Shown: piece by piece, positions 7,350 through 14,592 of the stretch
Numbering within the stretch: position 1 is the stretch's first letter
How the letters are laid out: each line of letters opens with the position of its first letter
Origin: Oceanospirillum sp048270425
Lineage (GTDB): Bacteria > Pseudomonadota > Gammaproteobacteria > Pseudomonadales > Halomonadaceae
Length of the DNA: 64,000 nucleotides
Assembly (NCBI GenBank): GCA_048270425.1
Contig: JBLWSY010000005.1
Span: 134,646 to 198,645, forward strand
Reading direction: 5' to 3'
The notes under the pieces: model-generated
Seen by the model: only the letters and a program-made list of their open reading frames with translations
Told to the model about the DNA's origin: nothing
Databases searched by the model: none
Made by a program: the position numbers and the translations under genes

Positions 7350-9197
7350 ATGACAAAACGACAAAACGGCATGAGCCTGATCGAAATTCTGATCATCTTA
7401 CTGGTGGTTTCGGTTGGTATGGCCGCTACGGCTAAATTTCAGGGGGATTTGCTGCAATCCGGCGCAACCACAAAAGCCCGTACTCAGGCGCTTAGCTTTG
7501 TACAGAATGAGATCGAAACCCTGAGAATGAACCACGGTGTTGCCGCGGGAGGTAGTCAGGATGATGTTGCCGGTAGCAATGCTGTTTACGATGTCAGCTG
7601 GAAAGTTACTGCTATAGCTGGCCTTACGGATACCGATCAGTACACCGCAACGGTTATCTGGAATGACAATCAGAACCGGGAACAAAACGTTAAGCTCGGT
7701 ACGATTCTCTATGCTGACCGTATGTTAGGTGGAGAAGCCGCAAAGGACGAGATCAGGGCTGAAGCGGCTAGGTGCGTTTTTGATGATTACTGCTTTGGCG
7801 AATTAGGGCCTGATATCGCTGTAACAAATGACCCAACTGCGGAAATGGTCACAGAGACATTAGATGATGGTAGTGGGCGACCTCCTGAGGGCCGTTGGAC
7901 TGGTGTGGATAAGCCTCGTGATGGTGCGGACGAATACAGCAAAAATGAGACTATAAATCTGGGAGATGGCTCCGATAAAGTCTATCTCGATAAAGGTAGC
8001 AACCGAAATATCAATCTTGGTGACGGAGATAATACTCTGACAATTGATGGGAACAGTAAAAATATTATCGCTGGTGAGGGCAATGACTGGGTCGATATAG
8101 ACGGTAATGTGAATGGCTCAATAGATCTTGGAAATGGCAACAATAAGCTGTTAGTGGGTGGCAATCTTAACGGTGATATTTACGTTGGTATTGGGGATGA
8201 TGAGATTCTGCTGGATGGTAATGCTAATGGAAACCTGATTGATTTGGGTGAAGGCAACAATCTTTTTGATTTGGACGGTAATCTTAATGCAAATATCAAT
8301 GCAGGCTCTGGTAACGACGTTGTCGTAATTGATGGCAATGCTAACAGTGGTTTCATCAATCTTGGGGATGGTAGTAACTGGTTGGACATCAGTGGTAATA
8401 GTAGTGTGAATATAACTGGTGGTAGCGGTACAGATATTGTTGGTATAGATGGCAACCATAATGGCCAGCCGTTAACTTTGTTTTCGGGTGATGATTATCT
8501 CTTCGTTGGAGGAGATATTCATGGCGGTGTCGATATGGGGGAGGGGGACGATTTCATTTGTGTTGGTGGTAATGTGAACGGTGCTGTTGATGGTGGCGTT
8601 GGGAATGATTCTATCTATTTGAGTAACTTTAAGCGTTCGGAGTGGACTTGGCAGGATAAAAACCTCAATAGTTTTGAAAACATCATGTTCAGAGATGGTT
8701 TTATTATTGGGGATCCTAGCATTTTTAATACCATTGATCCGGAAGATAGTTGCGAGCTAGATGAGGAGTTCAATCCTGGTAGCAGTGGGAAAACGATTAC
8801 GTACTTTCTTTACCGGATTAATTATCAAATCGACGTTAATAACCTACAGCGATTCCAGAGTTTAGAAAAGGAAGGCGATTATTGGGTCATATATCTAGAA
8901 GACAGAGGGATTTCTGAGCAAGGGTATGAAGTAGTTAGTTCAGATGATATACGTCTTTTGGACCTTATTTCTGAGAATTATAAAGGTAGCCTGGGGCTAG
9001 AGAGCGCTTTTAGAGTTTTTGCCTGCTCAGATACACATGATAGCTGCGCGCCGGGCAGTGGTAGTTTTACCCTTAAAGCATCAAGTGAGATTACGGGTAT
9101 TGGTGATAGCAAAACATTTGCGCTAACAACTCGCTGGTATCAGCAAAAGGACCTTTCTTGGATTCTTGAGTTGCGGCTCTCAATTGTGAATAAATGA
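7350..9197 (+). CDS. PilV-like minor pilin fused to RTX-like repeat domain
   Basis: 615 residues, versus about 150-200 for ordinary PilV. Residues 1-7 (MTKRQNG) and the following MSLIEILIILLVVSVGM form a class III prepilin signal with Glu5. Residues 8-160 resemble PilV (QALSFVQNEIETLRMNHG, QYTATVIWNDNQNRE). Residues 202-426 are twelve repeats of about 19 residues, pattern I-x-L-G-x-G-x-D/N-x-hydrophobic-x-hydrophobic-D-G-N-x-N-G, like RTX calcium beta-rolls. Residues 427-615 are an unrecognised C-terminal domain, more A/T-rich than the upstream genes. The ATG at 7350 follows GAGGG; the ATG-less upstream extension to 7308 is rejected. It is last in the minor-pilin operon, where pilY1 usually sits. 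Inference: a tip adhesin. Pilin part sure; adhesive role not shown. Confidence 0.85.
   Translation: MTKRQNGMSLIEILIILLVVSVGMAATAKFQGDLLQSGATTKARTQALSFVQNEIETLRMNHGVAAGGSQDDVAGSNAVYDVSWKVTAIAGLTDTDQYTATVIWNDNQNREQNVKLGTILYADRMLGGEAAKDEIRAEAARCVFDDYCFGELGPDIAVTNDPTAEMVTETLDDGSGRPPEGRWTGVDKPRDGADEYSKNETINLGDGSDKVYLDKGSNRNINLGDGDNTLTIDGNSKNIIAGEGNDWVDIDGNVNGSIDLGNGNNKLLVGGNLNGDIYVGIGDDEILLDGNANGNLIDLGEGNNLFDLDGNLNANINAGSGNDVVVIDGNANSGFINLGDGSNWLDISGNSSVNITGGSGTDIVGIDGNHNGQPLTLFSGDDYLFVGGDIHGGVDMGEGDDFICVGGNVNGAVDGGVGNDSIYLSNFKRSEWTWQDKNLNSFENIMFRDGFIIGDPSIFNTIDPEDSCELDEEFNPGSSGKTITYFLYRINYQIDVNNLQRFQSLEKEGDYWVIYLEDRGISEQGYEVVSSDDIRLLDLISENYKGSLGLESAFRVFACSDTHDSCAPGSGSFTLKASSEITGIGDSKTFALTTRWYQQKDLSWILELRLSIVNK
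7953..8627 (+). repeat. Twelve tandem RTX-like coding repeats of about 57 bp
   Basis: In-frame degenerate repeats inside the PilV-like gene. Each unit encodes a G-x-G-x-D/N turn followed by a D-G-N-x-N-G turn, e.g. DLGNGNNKLLVGGNLNG, DLGEGNNLFDLDGNLNA and DMGEGDDFICVGGNVNG. The DNA has diverged while the glycine/aspartate pattern is kept, implying selection on the protein. Confidence 0.85.
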
Positions 9198-9237
9198 CTA
9201 TAAAAGTTTTACTTCCATACAGACGCAGGAGCTTAGT

Positions 9238-10377
9238 TTGAACGATTTTCTGATCGTCGGTGGTGGAGTGATCGGCATGATGACCGCCCGCACGCTGGCA
9301 GATTCCGGTGCTGATGTCACCATCGTAGACAAAGGCGAATTGTGTAAAGAATCTTCCTGGGCCGGTGGCGGTATCGTATCGCCTCTTTATCCGTGGCGTT
9401 ACCGCCCGGAAATCACAGCTCTGGCCAACTGGTCTCAGGGCTATTACCCGGCTTTGGCCAGACAGTTGGCAGAGGAAACCGGTATTGATCCTGAGTTTCG
9501 CTCCGGCGGCATGCTGATGCTGCGGGTCGAGGATGAAGCTGACGCTCTGGCGTGGGCTGAGAAATATCAGCAGCCTCTGACTCAGGTCGGCAAAGAGTTT
9601 ATTTACCAGACGGAAGCGAATATCGCCCCCGGCAAAGAGCAGGCGATCTGGATGCCGGAAGTGGGCAGTATCCGTAATCCGCGACTGGGTCAGTCTCTGA
9701 AGAAGAGTCTTGAGCTGCGCCCAAACGTGCGCATTCTGGAAAATGTCGACGTTAAAAGCATCCGCGTGATGGATGGTCAGGCGATCGGCGTTAATACGGC
9801 CAACTCGGTACTGAGTGCCGGTCAGGTGATTATCTGCAGCGGTGCCTGGAGTGCAGGCTTACTGCAAACCGAAGACACGGATCCTGGAGATCTGTTACCG
9901 AAGCTGCCTATTGAGCCGGTACGGGGTCAGATGATGGTATATAAAGCAGAACCTGGCTTGGTAGATCGGGTGGTTATGCTGGATGGCCGTTACGTGATTC
10001 CCCGCAATGATGGCCGGATTCTGGTGGGCTCGACGCTGGAATATGACGGCTTCAACAAGCAAACCACTGAGGAAGCAAGGCAGTCTCTGCAGGCCAGCGC
10101 AGAAGCGATTTTGCCAGCACTGAAGGATATTTCGGTGGAGCATCACTGGTGTGGTTTGCGTCCGGGATCACCGGATGGTGTACCCTTTATAGGCTCGGTA
10201 GATGGCATTCGTCATCTGCATATCAATGCCGGTCACTTCCGCAATGGTCTGGTGCTGGCACCTGCTGCGACCGAGTTGCTGTGTAATCAGCTTCTGGGCC
10301 AGAAGGCTATTATTGATCCGATACCTTATCAGCCCGCTCAAAGACTGAGTGAAGCTTCGGTTGGTGAAATGATCTGA
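9238..10377 (+). CDS. thiO: Glycine oxidase ThiO (FAD-dependent)
   Basis: FAD enzyme that oxidises glycine to the imine used for the thiazole of thiamine. The N-terminal Rossmann motif is FLIVGGGVIGMMTARTLADSGADVTIVDKG, followed by ESSWAGGGIVSPLYPWRY, a typical ThiO segment. The C-terminal FAD-contacting region is GLRPGSPDGVPFIG...HINAGHFRNGLVLAP. 379 residues, close to the family's usual 360-370. Initiation is at TTG, placed 6 bases after AGGAG (9227-9231). In Pseudomonas thiO is next to pilR; here pilS and pilR are missing and the next gene is a PP0621-type gene in the opposite direction. Confidence 0.92.
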   Translation: MNDFLIVGGGVIGMMTARTLADSGADVTIVDKGELCKESSWAGGGIVSPLYPWRYRPEITALANWSQGYYPALARQLAEETGIDPEFRSGGMLMLRVEDEADALAWAEKYQQPLTQVGKEFIYQTEANIAPGKEQAIWMPEVGSIRNPRLGQSLKKSLELRPNVRILENVDVKSIRVMDGQAIGVNTANSVLSAGQVIICSGAWSAGLLQTEDTDPGDLLPKLPIEPVRGQMMVYKAEPGLVDRVVMLDGRYVIPRNDGRILVGSTLEYDGFNKQTTEEARQSLQASAEAILPALKDISVEHHWCGLRPGSPDGVPFIGSVDGIRHLHINAGHFRNGLVLAPAATELLCNQLLGQKAIIDPIPYQPAQRLSEASVGEMI

Positions 10378-10465
10378 GGCTCCGGCTTTGCTTGCGGGTT
10401 TTGATATTCCCGTTAAGGCGCTTGCTGAGAAGAGCGGATCAGGTTGGCAGTGAAAAAGCAGAGAT

Positions 10466-10508
10466 AAAAAAAGAGGCTGTGGAATAATTTATCCACAGCC
10501 TCTTTTTT
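10466..10508. terminator. Bidirectional terminator between thiO and PP0621-type gene
   Basis: A long stem (AAAAAAGAGGCTGTGGA against TCCACAGCCTCTTTTTT) with A and T runs at both ends. It lies between convergent genes and can serve both. Confidence 0.92.
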
Positions 10509-10541
10509 GCTTGTTCTATCCACAGACGACCGACTTTCAGC

Positions 10542-10805
10542 TCAGCGCTGTTCCGGCCCGTTATCCAGAAAGTGGTCTTTGTGTTCATGGCAGCAGAACC
10601 ATAGGTTTTCGTGCTTAACCGCATCGTTCTGTGGCAGGTGCAGATTGCAGTAGCGGCACTGAACCATCTGTTCTGAGTCCGAAGAGGACCTTTCAGCTTT
10701 ATCTTCGCCTTTTTGGGCTTCAAGCTTCTTCTGGTTGTAGATCTTCAGCAGACGGAAGCCGGCCCAGACGATGGCGATAAAGATAATTAAACGTAAAATA
10801 AACAT
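10542..10805 (-). CDS. PP0621-type membrane-anchored zinc-ribbon protein
   Basis: An 87-residue protein of unknown function. An N-terminal membrane segment (FILRLIIFIAIVWAGFRLL) is followed by a charged linker, then CRYCNLHLP and FCCHEHKDHF, a likely zinc-binding Cys/His site. Proteins of this type (annotated PP0621 family) lie next to the thiO/pilSR region in Pseudomonas, so its place here fits although pilSR are gone. It probably sits in the inner membrane with the zinc site in the cytoplasm. Function is not established. Confidence 0.8.
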   Translation of the reverse strand: MFILRLIIFIAIVWAGFRLLKIYNQKKLEAQKGEDKAERSSSDSEQMVQCRYCNLHLPQNDAVKHENLWFCCHEHKDHFLDNGPEQR

Positions 10806-10913
10806 GATCCCATCCTAAAACTGAGTTTTTGAGCTGTTGTTCACGCTCATCAAGTATCTTTTGTTTTGGATATCAGAGATAGCGAAAGATTCATTTATTG
10901 CTATCAGACCTGG

Positions 10914-11831
10914 TTAGCCAAACAGATCCGGAACCAGAGCTTTCCAGGGTGGCTGAGTACCTTCACCTAACGGTTTGATCAACTCCAGTTTGCCGTTAGA
11001 GGTCAGCTGCTTGTGTTTCGGGTACTGGGATTTCAGCAAATTAAGCGCCTCGCGTGCTTCTTTCTCCATACCCAGGTGCAGATAAGCCTCAGACAAGGTT
11101 GCCAGAGCGTCACCGGAAACACCCGCTGTCGGATAGTTTTCCAGCGCAAACTGACTGCGCTTGATGGCTGCGACATAACCGCCTTTACGGATATAGAACT
11201 GTGCGATAAAGACTTCACGGCGTGCCAGAACGTTGCGGATATAAAGCATACGCTGGCGGGCATCGGTAGCGTAACGGCTGTCCGGGAAGCGGCGCAGGAA
11301 GGTATCAAAATCAGCGAAGGCGTCACGGGTAGCACCCAGATCGCGTTCTGAAATGTCGATCAGCTCAAGACCTTCCAGCATATAGCGACCCGCCATATAA
11401 GAGGACAATCCCTTCATGTAATAGGCGTAATCTACCTGGGCATGGCGAGGATGCAGGCGGATAAAACGATCTGCGGTCGCCCGTGCCGTTTCATAATCCT
11501 GACTGCGGAACTGAGCATAGATCTGCTCCAGTACCGCCTGTTCAGAAAAACGACCCAGGGGGTATTTGGTTTCCAGGGTTTCCAGCAGCTCCAGGCTTCG
11601 GATAAAGTTATTACCTTCCAGTGCATCTCTGGCTTCCAGATACAGCTGACGCTCAGCTTTTGCCAGATCTGCTGCAGACTGATCACCGGCACATCCGGCG
11701 AGCAGTAGCGTCAGGCTCGCGAAAACAGCCAGCAGAGACTGACGGGAAAAAATGCCGGAGCTGATGGCGTTGCCCGTATGAGCGTTGCGGCTACAGCGTT
11801 TATAATGACGAAAAGAAACTGGCTTACGCAT
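10914..11831 (-). CDS. bamD: Outer membrane assembly lipoprotein BamD
   Basis: Essential TPR lipoprotein of the BAM complex that inserts beta-barrel proteins in the outer membrane; the older name is ComL. The signal peptide ends in the lipobox LLAGC (Cys47 from this start). TPR motifs follow (ARDALEGNNFIRSLELLETLETKYPLG, YETARATADRFIRLHPRHAQ, FADFDTFLRRFPDSRYATDARQ). I chose ATG 11831, preceded by GGTG; a TTG at 11855 would add eight residues and lacks a ribosome site. The 38-residue stretch before the hydrophobic core is unusually long for a signal peptide. Divergent from rluD, as in Pseudomonas. Confidence 0.94.
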   Translation of the reverse strand: MRKPVSFRHYKRCSRNAHTGNAISSGIFSRQSLLAVFASLTLLLAGCAGDQSAADLAKAERQLYLEARDALEGNNFIRSLELLETLETKYPLGRFSEQAVLEQIYAQFRSQDYETARATADRFIRLHPRHAQVDYAYYMKGLSSYMAGRYMLEGLELIDISERDLGATRDAFADFDTFLRRFPDSRYATDARQRMLYIRNVLARREVFIAQFYIRKGGYVAAIKRSQFALENYPTAGVSGDALATLSEAYLHLGMEKEAREALNLLKSQYPKHKQLTSNGKLELIKPLGEGTQPPWKALVPDLFG

Positions 11832-12017
11832 AATCACCAAAAGAGCTGTTTTCAATGGTAGAATGAACGGCGAATGACTATAGCACAGGCCGCTGACAAA
11901 TACGTGTTTGGAATCGGTCAGTTCAGAGGCTTTTCTGACATCCAGAGCCTGCTAGGGTTTCACGCGTTCAGGCAATAAAGCCCAGATTTTATCTCTTACC
12001 CGGACCTTTTTTCATCC

Positions 12018-12971
12018 ATGGCTGAATCAATTTCGCTGCAAGCAACCGTCCCCTTCGAATTAAGCGGTTCCCGACTGGACCAGATTGCTGCAGAACTCTT
12101 TCCCGATTACTCCCGCTCCCGCCTGCAAAGCTGGATCAAATCCGGTGAGCTGACCGTTAACGGCGCCCAGCGTAAACCGAAAGAGAAGCTGACGGGTGGC
12201 GAAGTGCTGAACGTCGAAGCCACAGAAGAGAACAACGAAGAGTGGGTAGCACAGGATATCGCCCTGGATATCGTTTATGAAGATAACGATATTCTGGTGA
12301 TTAACAAGCCTGCCGGTCTTGTGGTTCACCCCGCTGCAGGCCATCAGAATGGCACCCTGCTGAATGCTCTGCTGCACCATGCACCGGATATGGCGCACCT
12401 GCCCCGTGCCGGTATTGTGCATCGTCTGGATAAAGACACCACAGGTCTTATGGTCGTGGCGAAAAACCTGATGGCACAGAACGCCCTGGTGGAACAGCTG
12501 CAGGATCGCTCCATGGGCCGTGAATATGAAGCGGTTTCCGTGGGCGTCATGACTGGTGGTGGCAAGGTTGACGCGCCCATTGGTCGTCACGAGAAAGATC
12601 GTAAACGTATGACGGTAACGAACTCCGGCAAGCCGGCGGTGACGCACTACCGTGTCCTGCAGCGCTATCGTGGTCATACCCATATTCGCTGCAAACTGGA
12701 AACCGGCCGTACGCACCAGATTCGTGTGCACATGTCTCATATCAGTTATCCGCTGGTGGGTGATCCGGTTTACGGCGGTCGTATGCGTCTGCCTGCCGGT
12801 AGCAGCGAAGGCCTGAAACAGGCGCTGCGTCACTTCAACCGTCAGGCACTGCACGCCAAACGTCTTGAGCTTTGGCACCCTGCCACAGGAGATCTGATGG
12901 AGTGGGAAGTAGATCTTCCCGAAGATTTCCTAAACCTGCTGGAAGCGCTGGAAACAGATCTGGAAAACTGA
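12018..12971 (+). CDS. rluD: 23S rRNA pseudouridine(1911/1915/1917) synthase
   Basis: Modifies uridines 1911, 1915 and 1917 of helix 69 in 23S rRNA. An N-terminal S4 RNA-binding domain (SRLDQIAAELFPDYSRSRLQSWIKSGELTVNG) precedes the RluA-type catalytic domain with HRLDKDTTGLM, which contains the catalytic aspartate. Conserved ETGRTHQIRVHMSHI follows. 317 residues, normal for RluD. The stop codon TGA shares a base with the next start (TGATG at 12969-12973), so pgeF is translationally coupled. The order bamD-rluD-pgeF-clpB matches Pseudomonas. Confidence 0.96.
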   Translation: MAESISLQATVPFELSGSRLDQIAAELFPDYSRSRLQSWIKSGELTVNGAQRKPKEKLTGGEVLNVEATEENNEEWVAQDIALDIVYEDNDILVINKPAGLVVHPAAGHQNGTLLNALLHHAPDMAHLPRAGIVHRLDKDTTGLMVVAKNLMAQNALVEQLQDRSMGREYEAVSVGVMTGGGKVDAPIGRHEKDRKRMTVTNSGKPAVTHYRVLQRYRGHTHIRCKLETGRTHQIRVHMSHISYPLVGDPVYGGRMRLPAGSSEGLKQALRHFNRQALHAKRLELWHPATGDLMEWEVDLPEDFLNLLEALETDLEN

Positions 12972-13714
12972 TGCGTAACGCCTTTGCTTTTATGGCCCCT
13001 CACTGGCCAGCGCCGAAGAATGTAAAGGCGTTAGTCACATCCCGCGAACGGGGCGGAAATCAGGCTCCGTTCGATAACTTCAATATGGCAGAGCATGTTG
13101 GTGACAACCCTGCCGCTGTTGCCATGGCGCGTCATGATCTTCAGAGTTTTGTTGGCGAGAAGCATCCTTTGTTGTGGCTGAATCAGACCCACAGCACCAT
13201 CGTTGCGGATAGCTTTACGCCCAATATCGAGGCGGATGCCTCCGTTGCTTTTAATTCCGATTACGCCTGCGTTGTGATGACGGCAGACTGTCTGCCGGTG
13301 TTTTTCTGTTCCGAAGACGGTGACAGAGTTGGCGTCGCTCATGCGGGTTGGCGGGGTTTGGCCGATGGTGTGTTGGAAGCAACGCTGGATAAGCTGGGTA
13401 TCGAACCGGACAAAACACTGGTCTGGTTAGGCCCTGCTATCAGCAGTAAACATTTTGAAGTGGGTGATGAAGTTCGCCAGCGCTTTGTAGAAGAGATGCC
13501 GCAGTGTTTTGACTGTTTTGAGCCCAGCCCCTTCCGTCTGAATCATTATATGGCCGACCTGTATCAGCTGGCGCGACTGCGACTGGCTGAGCGCGGCGTG
13601 GATCAGGTCTACGGCGGTGCTTTCTGCACCTACGCCGAGCGTAAGCGCTTCTACTCCTACCGTCGTGACGGCCAGACCGGCCGCATGGCGAGCATTATCT
13701 GGATGGCGGAGTAG
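12971..13714 (+). CDS. pgeF: Peptidoglycan editing factor PgeF (YfiH family)
   Basis: Laccase-domain copper/zinc protein. In E. coli YfiH limits misincorporation of L-Ser in place of L-Ala in peptidoglycan stems. Metal and active-site residues are in MTADCLPVFF and VAHAGWRGLADGVLEATL, with WLGPAISSKHFEVGDEV and FYSYRRDGQTGRMASIIWM following. 247 residues. The start ATG overlaps the rluD stop by one base; a longer frame from 12872 runs inside rluD and is not needed. The family is often labelled polyphenol oxidase. Confidence 0.92.
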   Translation: MRNAFAFMAPHWPAPKNVKALVTSRERGGNQAPFDNFNMAEHVGDNPAAVAMARHDLQSFVGEKHPLLWLNQTHSTIVADSFTPNIEADASVAFNSDYACVVMTADCLPVFFCSEDGDRVGVAHAGWRGLADGVLEATLDKLGIEPDKTLVWLGPAISSKHFEVGDEVRQRFVEEMPQCFDCFEPSPFRLNHYMADLYQLARLRLAERGVDQVYGGAFCTYAERKRFYSYRRDGQTGRMASIIWMAE

Positions 13715-13764
13715 CCTGCTGGACATTATATTTGTTTGCAAAGCCTCTTTTACAGGACGTAAGA

Positions 13765-14175
13765 GTGATTAAATTTCATCCAAAGAAAGGCACTGTTTTG
13801 TGCTGTGACTTTTCACAGGGTTTCAAGCCACCTGAAATGGTTAAGGTGAGGCCGGTTGTTGTTGTCACTCCTCAGCTGCCGGGGCGCCCGGGTTTGTGCA
13901 CAGTCGTTCCCATCAGTTCGGTCAAACCGGAACCCTTGCAGGCATACCATCATCGCATGAGTGTTGAATCCTTAACCGATAAGCTTAGCAAGACACCATG
14001 CTGGGCAAAATGTGACATGCTTTACACGGTTGGCTTTGAAAGATTGGACAGAATTCGTGAGAAGGGTGCGGATGGAAGGCGCTGTTACGTAACTGGCCAT
14101 GTAACAGCGGAGGACATGCAGTCTATTGAAGCTGCTATCCTGAACGGGTTGGGACTGCGTAAGTATTTAAAATAA
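13765..14175 (+). CDS. Solitary PemK/MazF-family toxin-like protein
   Basis: 136 residues of the PemK/MazF fold, typically ribosome-independent mRNA endonucleases. Typical strands are visible: GTVLCCDFSQGFKPPEMVKVRPVVVVTP, LCTVVPISSVKP, and the C-terminal helix TAEDMQSIEAAILNGLGL. Initiation is probably GTG at 13765, seven bases after AGGA; an upstream TTG at 13732 has no ribosome site. No antitoxin gene lies next to it: the upstream neighbour is pgeF and downstream is a terminator. It interrupts the usual pgeF-clpB order, which suggests insertion. Whether it is active, or controlled by a distant antitoxin, cannot be seen. Confidence 0.8.
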   Translation: MIKFHPKKGTVLCCDFSQGFKPPEMVKVRPVVVVTPQLPGRPGLCTVVPISSVKPEPLQAYHHRMSVESLTDKLSKTPCWAKCDMLYTVGFERLDRIREKGADGRRCYVTGHVTAEDMQSIEAAILNGLGLRKYLK

Positions 14176-14195
14176 GAGTAAGCCTGAAAAGAAAA

Positions 14196-14224
14196 AGCCC
14201 GAACAGACATTGTCTGTTCGGGCC
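14196..14224 (+). terminator. Terminator-like hairpin after the MazF-like gene
   Basis: A 12-bp stem GCCCGAACAGAC (14197-14208)/GTCTGTTCGGGC (14212-14223) with a 3-base loop. The A run is on the 5' side, so it fits a minus-strand terminator best, while downstream CTAAATTCTTG is a weak U-tract for the plus strand. Confidence 0.65.
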
Positions 14225-14241
14225 TAAATTCTTGACACTAG

Positions 14242-14333
14242 CCGGACGAGCCGGATCATGGTTTAGGCTGCTTGTCATCGCATTTTCCCAAACCAGCTAC
14301 CTAGCAGGTAGTCTCACAAGCCGGATTAACCGG
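14242..14333. other. Candidate structured RNA or element in the pgeF-clpB gap
   Basis: Two arms with the same layout, CCGG-N5-CCGG, lie at 14242-14254 and 14321-14333 and can pair into a stem with a 5x5 internal loop. Inside are GGTTT (14260-14264)/AAACC (14290-14294) and a hairpin CTACCT (14297-14302)/AGGTAG (14306-14311). I do not recognise a known RNA family and cannot tell the strand. It may be only a folded intergenic stretch. Confidence 0.35.
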
Positions 14334-14458
14334 AACACCCTTAATTCTATACCTCACGACCAATAATGCAATATCTGTTTTTATTGTGACGGTAGTGCAG
14401 TAGTGGATAATCTCCTGACCCATATCAAACCCTTTGCCGCCTTAAAACCGCCGTCAGC

Positions 14459-14486
14459 CTTGAACTACCGCATTTCGTCCCTATCT
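14459..14486 (+). promoter_or_regulatory. Sigma-32 type heat-shock promoter of clpB
   Basis: CTTGAA at 14459-14464 matches the sigma-32 -35 box. After 14 bases, CCCTATCT at 14479 resembles the -10 box CCCCATNT. It lies about 110 bases before the clpB start, a gene known to be heat-shock controlled. Confidence 0.75.
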
Positions 14487-14592
14487 TTCCGGTATAAGCA
14501 AAAACCCACCTGTCGGAAACCCCGACTACACTTCGGCTTAAAAGCCCGACGACACATCACGGGGTTACACAGGTCTACCGAGGAATATCGAA

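Noticed and set aside
14232..14237. TTGACA as a sigma-70 -35 box before clpB
   Set aside because: No TATAAT-like box at 16-18 bases; the sigma-32 promoter downstream is better.
14242..14333. SRP RNA or tmRNA
   Set aside because: The conserved GGAA loop with the AGCAGC core of SRP RNA and the tmRNA tag codons are absent.
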